DNA of 6,363 bases from Nitrospirota bacterium. Lineage in GTDB: Bacteria > Nitrospirota > Thermodesulfovibrionia > Thermodesulfovibrionales > JdFR-86. A program made the position numbers and the translations under genes. The notes under the pieces were generated by a model. That model was not told where the DNA came from. It ran no database searches and was given only the letters and a program-made list of their open reading frames with translations. The DNA is taken from the NCBI GenBank assembly GCA_030667205.1, contig DAOUWH010000102.1, forward strand, positions 1 through 6,363. The letters are read 5' to 3'. Shown piece after piece: positions 1-4,435 of the stretch; position 1 is the first letter of the stretch; each line of letters opens with the position of its first letter.

Positions 1-334
1 ACTGGGCTACATGAAACCCGAGATGCGCAAGACCTACGAGGAAATGGCATCAGGCCTCTACGGCACGCCAGACAGCCAGACCCGCAAGTACGTGGCGGTA
101 CAGAATACCTCGCTTTTCGCGATGAACCTCATGCTCGCAGCCAAAGGGCTGGGGCTTGAGACCCACCCCATGGACGGCTTCGAAGAGGCATGCATAAAGC
201 GGGAGTTAAATATCCCCGGGGACAAGCTCATCCCCATGCTCGTTGCCGTAGGGGACCTCAAGTCGGGGGTTACGCTTCTTCCAAGGGCATTCAGAAGAAA
301 GCTCGAAGAGTTCGTAAGGTACGAAATTTACTGA
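1..334 (+). CDS. Nitroreductase family protein, 3' part (5' end outside window)
   Basis: This is the C-terminal part of an FMN-dependent nitroreductase-fold protein. The frame is open from base 2 (L-G-Y-M...), so the gene begins upstream of the window; the ATG at 11 is only an internal Met. The visible stretch has the family's C-terminal layout: 'VAVQNTSLFAMNLMLAAKGL', a helix that packs on the flavin and dimer interface, then 'GLETHPMDGF', then 'LNIPGDKLIPMLVAVGD', which matches the usual 'PM.GF....LGIP....P..L.A.G' block. The family reduces nitro groups, quinones or flavins with NAD(P)H in the cytoplasm; the substrate cannot be told from the sequence. It ends at TGA 332-334, 17 bases before the tpx start, so the two are probably cotranscribed. 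Family assignment is firm; the specific function is unknown. Confidence 0.85.
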   Translation, partial: LGYMKPEMRKTYEEMASGLYGTPDSQTRKYVAVQNTSLFAMNLMLAAKGLGLETHPMDGFEEACIKRELNIPGDKLIPMLVAVGDLKSGVTLLPRAFRRKLEEFVRYEIY

Positions 335-351
335 GTACGGGAGGCATAGCC

Positions 352-876
352 GTGGAAAGACAAGGCATCGTCACAATGAAGGGCGCCCCGGTAACCCTTA
401 TTGGCCCGGAGCTAAAGGTCGGCGAGAAGGCGCCGGATTTCAGGGTGCTTGACAGGGAACTTAACGAGGTCAGCCTCGAGGACTGCTCGGGCAAGGTACG
501 GCTTATAAGCGTAACCCCGTCGCTCGATACCCCGGTCTGCGACATGCAGGCCCGGAGGTTCAACGAGGAAGCGGCAAAACTTCCGGGCGACGTATCGGTG
601 TTCAACATCAGCATGGACCTGCCCTTCGCTATAGACAGGTTCTGCACCACCGCGGGGATAGACAAGGTACAGGCCCTCTCGGACCACCGGGACGCCTCGT
701 TCGGAACAAACTATGGTGTGCTTATCAAGGAACTCCGGCTCCTTGCGCGCTCCGTCTTTGTCATAGACAAGGACGACACTATCAGGTATGTCGAGATAGT
801 GCCCGAGGTAACGCAGCATCCGGACTATGAAAAGGCGCTTGAGGCCGCCGGAAGACTGGTGGTCCAAAAAGTATGA
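352..876 (+). CDS. tpx: Thiol peroxidase (Tpx, atypical 2-Cys peroxiredoxin)
   Basis: Reduces H2O2 and alkyl hydroperoxides using thioredoxin-type electrons. The chosen start is GTG 352, because GGGAGG (339-344) sits 7 bases upstream and because 'VERQGIVTMKGAPVTLIG' reproduces the conserved Tpx N-terminus (xRxGxVTxKGxPxTLxG). Starting at ATG 376 would cut this off. The resulting 174 aa is close to the usual 165-170. The peroxidatic cysteine is C63 in 'TPSLDTPVCD' (residues 55-64). The resolving cysteine is C98 in 'FAIDRFC', at nearly the same spacing as C61/C95 of E. coli Tpx. 'KVGEKAPDF' (22-30) and the C-terminal 'VPEVTQHPDYEKAL' are also typical. An extra cysteine, C45, is not part of the known mechanism. 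It is followed directly by a rhodanese gene, consistent with a thiol-redox operon. Confidence 0.95.
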   Translation: MERQGIVTMKGAPVTLIGPELKVGEKAPDFRVLDRELNEVSLEDCSGKVRLISVTPSLDTPVCDMQARRFNEEAAKLPGDVSVFNISMDLPFAIDRFCTTAGIDKVQALSDHRDASFGTNYGVLIKELRLLARSVFVIDKDDTIRYVEIVPEVTQHPDYEKALEAAGRLVVQKV

Positions 877-899
877 CAACGGGAAAGGAGCTTAAGGAC

Positions 900-1310
900 A
901 TGAACCGATGGTTTTTAGTTGTCCTTATGGCAGCCTTACTCATTGCGGGAGGGACGGCATCAGCAGAAGAGGTTAAATGGATCACAAAGGACGAACTGCG
1001 CACCCAGCTCGATAGCCCCGACATAACGATTATAGACGTGCGCATCGGCAAGGACTGGAACGCAAGCGACGTAATGATAAAGGGCGCCGTGAGGGAGGAC
1101 GCCACGTATGTGTCCATGTGGTCCAAGAATTACCCAAAGGACAGGCAACTCGTCTTCTACTGAGCTTGACCCCGGCAGGCTACCAGTGTCAGTGTGGCAC
1201 GGCAGATGATGAAGTTAGGGTATACAAACGTAATAGTGCTTAAAGGCGGCTGGAAGGAATGGTTTACAGCAGGCTACCCCGTAATGCCAAAGCCTGAGAA
1301 AAAGAAATAA
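900..1310 (+). CDS. Secreted rhodanese-like selenoprotein with two in-frame UGA (Sec) codons
   Basis: Rhodanese-domain protein read through TGA 1161-1163 and TGA 1167-1169 to TAA 1308-1310 (136 aa, Sec88 and Sec90). The chosen start is ATG 900, with AAAGGAG at 884-890. ATG 873, which overlaps the tpx stop, has no clear ribosome site. Residues 1-22 are a Sec-type signal peptide with an A-S-A cleavage site, so the protein is probably periplasmic. The rhodanese domain follows, with 'ITIIDVR' early on. Up to the first TGA the protein reads '...DRQLVFY'; after it the same frame gives U-A-U-P-R-Q-A-T-S, then 'KLGYTNVIVLKGGWKEW', the standard rhodanese C-terminus. Relatives have 'YCxCPxEATSA' here, so each TGA stands exactly where a cysteine belongs. 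The domain needs the second half to fold, so the short 87-aa product would be non-functional. UGA also ends nearby genes normally, so a recoded genetic code is unlikely. A double sequencing error or a pseudogene is the main alternative. Confidence 0.85.
1180..1205 (+). promoter_or_regulatory. Candidate bacterial SECIS element for the two UGA codons
   Basis: An RNA hairpin inside the coding sequence just after the UGAs. The upper stem is GUGUC (1186-1190) paired with GGCAC (1196-1200), closing the 5-base loop AGUGU (1191-1195). Below a bulged A1185, CC (1183-1184) pairs with GG (1201-1202). After an A-C mismatch, CU (1180-1181) pairs with AG (1204-1205). The loop has a G followed by U near its 5' side, as in the E. 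coli fdhF SECIS loop, which SelB recognises. The loop lies 27 bases after the first UGA and 21 after the second, within the range seen for bacterial SECIS elements. One element could serve both codons. Pairing was worked out by eye. Confidence 0.65.
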
Positions 1311-1316
1311 GGACCG

Positions 1317-1430
1317 ATGGAGAGGGAAAATTTCTCCCAAAAAATAAGTTTTCTGAGAACTGGCTGGTGGATTGTACACCTTGTGGGCATAGCCACGGTC
1401 TACACCATCGGCCACCTGTTGTGGAAATAG
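1317..1430 (+). CDS. Short single-helix membrane protein, paralogue 1 (GWWxxH...GH)
   Basis: A 37-aa open frame 6 bases after the rhodanese stop, with AAGGA (1309-1313) close to the ATG. It has a short polar N-terminus (MERENFSQKISFLR), then one hydrophobic segment starting 'TGWWIVHLVGIATVYTIGH' at residue 15 and ending LLWK. I recognise no named family. It is supported as real because the next gene encodes a similar protein: both share G-W-W-I-x-H, an Ile four residues later, and G-H, with the two histidines 12 residues apart (H21 and H33 here). Its place in a tight operon also supports it. The role is unknown; it may be a small membrane subunit working with the 133-aa membrane protein or the selenoprotein. 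Confidence 0.75.
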   Translation: MERENFSQKISFLRTGWWIVHLVGIATVYTIGHLLWK

Positions 1431-1440
1431 GAGAGAACTT

Positions 1441-1548
1441 ATGCTGACTAAGCATTTCATGAGGTACAAGCCCGGCTGGTGGATACTGCACATCGCCGCG
1501 ATATCGCTGACATTGTACCTCGGCCACATCGTGAGGTTCAACTTTTAG
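1441..1548 (+). CDS. Short single-helix membrane protein, paralogue 2 (GWWxxH...GH)
   Basis: A 35-aa open frame with AGGAGA (1429-1434) 6 bases before the ATG, 10 bases after its paralogue's stop. It has a basic N-terminus (MLTKHFMRYK), then the hydrophobic segment 'PGWWILHIAAISLTLYLGH' (residues 11-29) and the tail IVRFNF. The positive N-terminus and shorter polar tail favour N-in topology. Histidines H17 and H29 have the same 12-residue spacing as in paralogue 1. The surrounding residues differ enough (for example YTIGH against LYLGH) that this is an old duplication with retained constraint, not a recent copy. No family recognised; too short for most gene callers. Confidence 0.75.
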   Translation: MLTKHFMRYKPGWWILHIAAISLTLYLGHIVRFNF

Positions 1549-1553
1549 ACGAC

Positions 1554-1955
1554 ATGAGCAGGAAGGTTTTATATACGGCGCTGGTGCTGCTGGCCTTCTC
1601 GGGCTTTATGCTCCACTACAGGATCCACTTCTTCATGGTCCCCGACCCGCTAAATCCCGAAGTGCTCGTATTCGACAGCGCCAGGTTTCTTTCTAACCTC
1701 TTCCCGCTTATAGACCTCATACTCGTAAGCGCCCTCTTTGCCTCGAAGAGGACCGCTACCTACGGCTATCTCCTAAACGGCATTATCGTGATATACGGCA
1801 CCGTGTTCATGTCCCATTACAGCATCGCGGAGCTTACGGCCAGGTCCGCACCGGCCGTGGACTGGGTCTTCAAGTCCACCATCCCCGACATCGGCATAGC
1901 ATGGGCTGATTTTTTCACGGGCAAGGCGCTCTATGATTTTTATCAGAGAATTTAA
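1554..1955 (+). CDS. Small polytopic membrane protein of unknown function
   Basis: A 133-aa integral membrane protein. The chosen start is ATG 1554, 5 bases after the preceding stop. The frame is open further upstream (ATG 1479), but that would overlap the 35-aa gene and add a polar, unlikely segment. No strong ribosome site is visible (GTGAGG at 1531-1536 is too far), so translation may be coupled to the gene before it. Hydrophobic stretches are seen at about residues 5-21, 45-63 and 70-90, with a weaker one at about 110-128, giving 3-4 helices. Histidines H21 and H25 ('MLHYRIHFF') and H88 ('FMSHYS') lie near helix ends. The loop at 29-43 ('VPDPLNPEVLVFD') is probably outside the membrane. 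I do not recognise the family. It closes the tpx-selenoprotein operon. Confidence 0.8.
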   Translation: MSRKVLYTALVLLAFSGFMLHYRIHFFMVPDPLNPEVLVFDSARFLSNLFPLIDLILVSALFASKRTATYGYLLNGIIVIYGTVFMSHYSIAELTARSAPAVDWVFKSTIPDIGIAWADFFTGKALYDFYQRI

Positions 1956-1959
1956 ACCG

Positions 1960-1989
1960 GTTCTGTTATAGAATATTTGATATAAGAAC
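1960..1989. repeat. Imperfect inverted repeat in intergenic gap
   Basis: GTTC-tg-TTATA (1960-1970) pairs with TATAA-GAAC (1981-1989) around a 10-base AT-rich centre. It lies between the membrane protein and the Nfu gene. There is no run of T after it, so it is not a classic terminator. It could be an operator or a weak hairpin. A clean -35/-10 pair is not visible here. Confidence 0.35.
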
Positions 1990-2011
1990 TGCGCATTAAG
2001 AAGGAGGCAGC

Positions 2012-2236
2012 ATGGAGGAAAAGGTCAAGGAGGTCATCGAGCAGATAAGGCCCTTTCTGAAGGCCGACGGCGGGGACGTCGAGATAGTGGAGGTCACGGA
2101 AGACGGAATCGTGAAAGTCAAACTCACGGGCGCCTGCGGGCACTGTCCCATGTCCACGATGACGCTGAAGATGGGCATCGAAAAGAGGCTCAAGGAAACC
2201 GTACCCGGAGTAAAAGAAGTCGTCGCGGTGCAGTAA
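2012..2236 (+). CDS. NifU C-terminal domain protein (Nfu-type Fe-S scaffold)
   Basis: A 74-aa stand-alone Nfu domain. These proteins hold a [4Fe-4S] cluster between two subunits and pass it to apo-proteins in the cytoplasm. Diagnostic features are 'IRPFLKADGGDVEIVEV' (12-28), the cluster-binding CxxC (C42 and C45) in 'TGACGHCPMSTMTLKMGIE', and the final 'VPGVKEVVAV'. The length fits the minimal domain, with no N-terminal A-type or IscU part. AAGGAGG (2001-2007) precedes the ATG by 4 bases. It starts a new group of small genes after a 56-base gap. Which cluster recipients it serves cannot be told from here. Confidence 0.93.
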   Translation: MEEKVKEVIEQIRPFLKADGGDVEIVEVTEDGIVKVKLTGACGHCPMSTMTLKMGIEKRLKETVPGVKEVVAVQ

Positions 2237-2275
2237 AACGGCTACTGCAGGCCGGGTTCGGAAGGAGGAGACGCA

Positions 2276-2485
2276 ATGGTAAAGGTCAAGACCTTCGGTA
2301 TGGAGATAAGGCCGCTTAGGACCACCCAGGAACTGAACGAGCTCGACGAGATGGTAAACAGGTTCATTGCCGAAAACAACGTCGAGAAGGTCACCTCGGT
2401 CTCCGACACCGCCTTCACCGACGACACGGGCGAGACCATCGGCCTTATAAGGGTCCTGTGCTACAAGGCTGTAAAGGGGTCATAG
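2276..2485 (+). CDS. Small conserved-looking protein of unknown function (69 aa)
   Basis: AAGGAGG (2262-2268) lies 7 bases before ATG 2276, a strong initiation site. The predicted fold is beta-alpha-beta: 'MVKVKTFGMEIRPL', then a helix 'TQELNELDEMVNRFIAEN', then 'VEKVTSVSDTAF', an acidic turn 'TDDTGETIG' and a final strand 'LIRVLCYKAV'. The pattern of an N-terminal MxVKxF strand, a helix ending in VNxFI and a C-terminal strand ending in Y resembles the short Cse60/DUF2758-type proteins, but this is a weak likeness seen by eye. One cysteine (C63). It sits between the Nfu gene and two further unknown genes. The stop codon lies in the loop and 3' arm of a hairpin. Confidence 0.8.
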   Translation: MVKVKTFGMEIRPLRTTQELNELDEMVNRFIAENNVEKVTSVSDTAFTDDTGETIGLIRVLCYKAVKGS

Positions 2486-2494
2486 ACCCCTTTA
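2472..2494 (+). terminator. Perfect 10-bp hairpin spanning a stop codon; possible weak terminator
   Basis: TAAAGGGGTC (2472-2481), loop ATA (2482-2484), GACCCCTTTA (2485-2494). The TAG stop (2483-2485) of the 69-aa gene overlaps the loop and the start of the 3' arm. The stem is strong, but only short T runs follow (AAAATCAAATTTT), so termination would be partial at best. It could instead block 3' exonucleases or set the expression ratio with the downstream pair of genes. Confidence 0.5.
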
Positions 2495-2522
2495 AAATCA
2501 AATTTTCGAGGATGTTCATAGC

Positions 2523-2771
2523 GTGGACGTAAAAGAGATAAAGGAACTTGCAAAGAAGTTCTCTCCGGAACAGATCGAGGGCTGCATAACGCAACAGCTT
2601 GAGACGGGCAAGAACGTATGCCTGAAAAACCCCTCCGCGGAATATATCATTAACGAGCTTTCGAAGGCGGAATTTATAAAGAAGCTAATGGGGGAAGGCA
2701 TGGAGCTTGCCGACGCACTGAGGGAACTGGCAAAGCGTATGCGAAACATACAGAGAGAGGAGGCACCATGA
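2523..2771 (+). CDS. Small helical protein of unknown function (82 aa, GTG start)
   Basis: GTG 2523 is the only reasonable start; a weak CGAGGA (2507-2512) lies 10 bases upstream. The sequence is alpha-helical and charged: 'VKEIKELAKKFSPEQIEGCI' (3-22), 'QQLETGKNVCL', a middle helix 'AEYIINELSKAEFIKKLMGE' and a C-terminal helix 'ELADALRELAKRMRN'. Cysteines C21 and C33 are the only ones. There is no signal peptide or membrane segment, so it is cytoplasmic. The stop TGA (2769-2771) overlaps the ATG of the next gene (ATGA), so the two are translationally coupled and probably work together. I do not recognise a named family. Confidence 0.8.
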   Translation: MDVKEIKELAKKFSPEQIEGCITQQLETGKNVCLKNPSAEYIINELSKAEFIKKLMGEGMELADALRELAKRMRNIQREEAP

Positions 2772-3190
2772 ACCTTAAGGCGCATGAGAAGCTCTTCAAT
2801 GACATGCTTCAGGAATACTGTCTTTTCCTTGTGGAGCTTGTCTTTGTGGACAACGTCGCCCAGTGGTGCAAGAAGCAGGGTTTTGAAGAGCCCGACAGGG
2901 ACACGCCGATAAAACTCGTAGTCAGCGAAGAAAAAGGCTGCAAGCTCGTAATACGAGAGGAAGTGCCCGACAGCGTTATCGACGACAGGCTCAAGGCCAT
3001 GGGTGTGCGGAACGCCCTCCAGAACGTGTCCCAGGACAGGGTCGCCATGCTCGAAAGCGACAAGAAAAAAATTGCCTACCTCTTCCTGAGCGAATACGCG
3101 TCGAACATGCCCGAGCACGAGGACGACGAACTCCTCATCGACAACTGGGCCTTCAAGGAAATGGAGCGGCTGGGCTACTTCAGGGAATAG
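2768..3190 (+). CDS. Conserved-looking cytoplasmic protein of unknown function (140 aa)
   Basis: ATG 2768 overlaps the previous stop by 4 bases and follows AGAGGAGG (2756-2763) by 4 bases. The protein is soluble and acidic, with an N-terminal helical region ('HEKLFNDMLQEYCLFLVELV', 6-25) and a strand pair around 'IKLVVSEEKGCKLVIREEVP'. A helical middle ('SVIDDRLKAMGVRNALQNVS') follows, then 'YLFLSEYASNMPEHEDDELL' and 'EMERLGYFRE' at the end. No catalytic motif stands out; three cysteines are scattered (C18, C34, C58). The coupling to the 82-aa gene suggests a two-protein unit. No function is claimed. Confidence 0.85.
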   Translation: MNLKAHEKLFNDMLQEYCLFLVELVFVDNVAQWCKKQGFEEPDRDTPIKLVVSEEKGCKLVIREEVPDSVIDDRLKAMGVRNALQNVSQDRVAMLESDKKKIAYLFLSEYASNMPEHEDDELLIDNWAFKEMERLGYFRE

Positions 3191-3211
3191 CCCGGCCGGC
3201 CGGTCCGGCAT

Positions 3212-4348
3212 ATGAAAGCAACTCTCTACGCACTGATTCTTTTATTTTCCTGTGCGCTCACCGACTATCCCCTTGTAGGAGATGAACCCCAGGGCGTCGA
3301 TGACGTCCTTTTACCAGAAGGCGATGGCGTCAGGGTCGAAGAATGGATTAAAGACCTTAAGATACCCTGGTCGCTTGTCTTCCTTCCGGATGGAAGGGCA
3401 CTGGTAAGCGAACGGTCCGGAAGCATCAGGCTCATAAGGGACGGCAAGCTTGCCAAGTCCCCATACGCTGTGCTCGATGTGGCCCACATAGGAGAAGGCG
3501 GGCTCATGGGCCTTGCGCTTCATCCGGAGTTCCCGGAGAAACCCTTCATCTACGCGATGCACACCCGCCGGGAGGGCAGAACGCTTTCGAACCGCGTGGT
3601 GAGGCTCAGGGACAGGGGCAGCACCGGAGCGTTCGACCGCGTGATAATCGATGGCATCCCCGGAGGCACCAACCATAACGGCGGGCGCATCGCATTCGGC
3701 CCCGACAGCATGCTCTACGTAACCACAGGCGAGATTTTCAAGGCCGAGTTGGCGCAGGACCTGAACTCCCTCGGCGGCAAGATACTGAGACTTACACCTG
3801 AGGGTAAAATCCCTTCTGATAATCCTTTTACGGGTTCTTCGGTTTATTCATACGGTAACCGGAACCCGCAGGGCATCGCCTGGCACCCAGAAAGCGGCGC
3901 GCTATTTTCATCCGAGCACGGCCCCTCGGGCGAGTTCGGCACCTTTGCCCACGACGAGATCAACATAATAGTTAGTGGCGGAAACTACGGATGGCCCAGG
4001 ACAATCGGCGCCCCCTCGAAAGAACCTTACATAGACCCGGTCGTGGCCTGGAAAAAGACCACACCTCCCTCGGGAATAACGTTCTCAAGCGGAAAATTTC
4101 TCAAACATCTTAAAGGGGACCTATTTGTGGCTACCCTGAGAAGCCGGGCTCTGATAAGAATCAGGCTTGATAAGCAGCACAGGGTCACAAGGATAGAGCG
4201 TTGGTTCGAGGACACATATGGACGGCTCAGAGACGTCGTTGAAGGCCCTGACGGGGCGCTCTACATCCTGACTAACAACACAGACGGCAGAGGTTCGCCA
4301 AGGCCCGGCGACGACAGGATATTAAAAATCCTTCCCGCCGACGATTAG
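3212..4348 (+). CDS. PQQ-dependent sugar dehydrogenase-fold lipoprotein (sGDH/YliI-like)
   Basis: A 378-aa six-bladed beta-propeller of the soluble glucose dehydrogenase (GSDH/Asd) family, which oxidises aldose sugars with PQQ. The N-terminus is a lipoprotein signal with lipobox L-F-S-C (Cys14), so the mature protein is anchored on a membrane facing the periplasm. Family signatures are 'IPWSLVFLPDGRALVSER' near the start of the domain, 'GEGGLMGLALHPEF', 'NHNGGRIAFGPD' with H155 at the position of the catalytic base, 'SLGGKILRLTPEGKIP', 'YGNRNPQGIAWHP' with R217 at a PQQ-contact position, and 'EHGPSG'. The GDEINIIV-type block appears as 'HDEINIIVSGGNYGWP'. No clear ribosome site precedes the ATG; the 21-base gap is a GC palindrome. 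No PQQ biosynthesis genes are here, so cofactor use is inferred from the family. Confidence 0.9.
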   Translation: MKATLYALILLFSCALTDYPLVGDEPQGVDDVLLPEGDGVRVEEWIKDLKIPWSLVFLPDGRALVSERSGSIRLIRDGKLAKSPYAVLDVAHIGEGGLMGLALHPEFPEKPFIYAMHTRREGRTLSNRVVRLRDRGSTGAFDRVIIDGIPGGTNHNGGRIAFGPDSMLYVTTGEIFKAELAQDLNSLGGKILRLTPEGKIPSDNPFTGSSVYSYGNRNPQGIAWHPESGALFSSEHGPSGEFGTFAHDEINIIVSGGNYGWPRTIGAPSKEPYIDPVVAWKKTTPPSGITFSSGKFLKHLKGDLFVATLRSRALIRIRLDKQHRVTRIERWFEDTYGRLRDVVEGPDGALYILTNNTDGRGSPRPGDDRILKILPADD

Positions 4349-4435
4349 CCTATCTTCTTCATTGTCTCCCGCATAAACGCCGGCAGGTCCGAGGGCTGCC
4401 GCGAGGTATTTGCATCCGCAGGAAAAGAGGGTATA

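Noticed and set aside
190..351. Extension of the tpx frame upstream to ATG 190
   Set aside because: It overlaps the nitroreductase in another frame and its residues have no Tpx likeness; GTG 352 has a good ribosome site and matches the family N-terminus.
873..899. ATG 873 as the rhodanese start (ATGA overlap with tpx)
   Set aside because: No ribosome site precedes it, and it would put a polar extension before a complete signal peptide; ATG 900 has AAAGGAG at the right distance. It remains possible.
900..1163. Reading the rhodanese as a normal short protein ending at TGA 1161
   Set aside because: It would stop in the middle of the fold, one residue before the active site, while the same frame encodes the missing half without any shift.
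2516..3211. 231-aa open frame on the minus strand
   Set aside because: It lies opposite two well-initiated coupled + strand genes and has no recognisable motif or ribosome site; it is a shadow of high-GC codon use.
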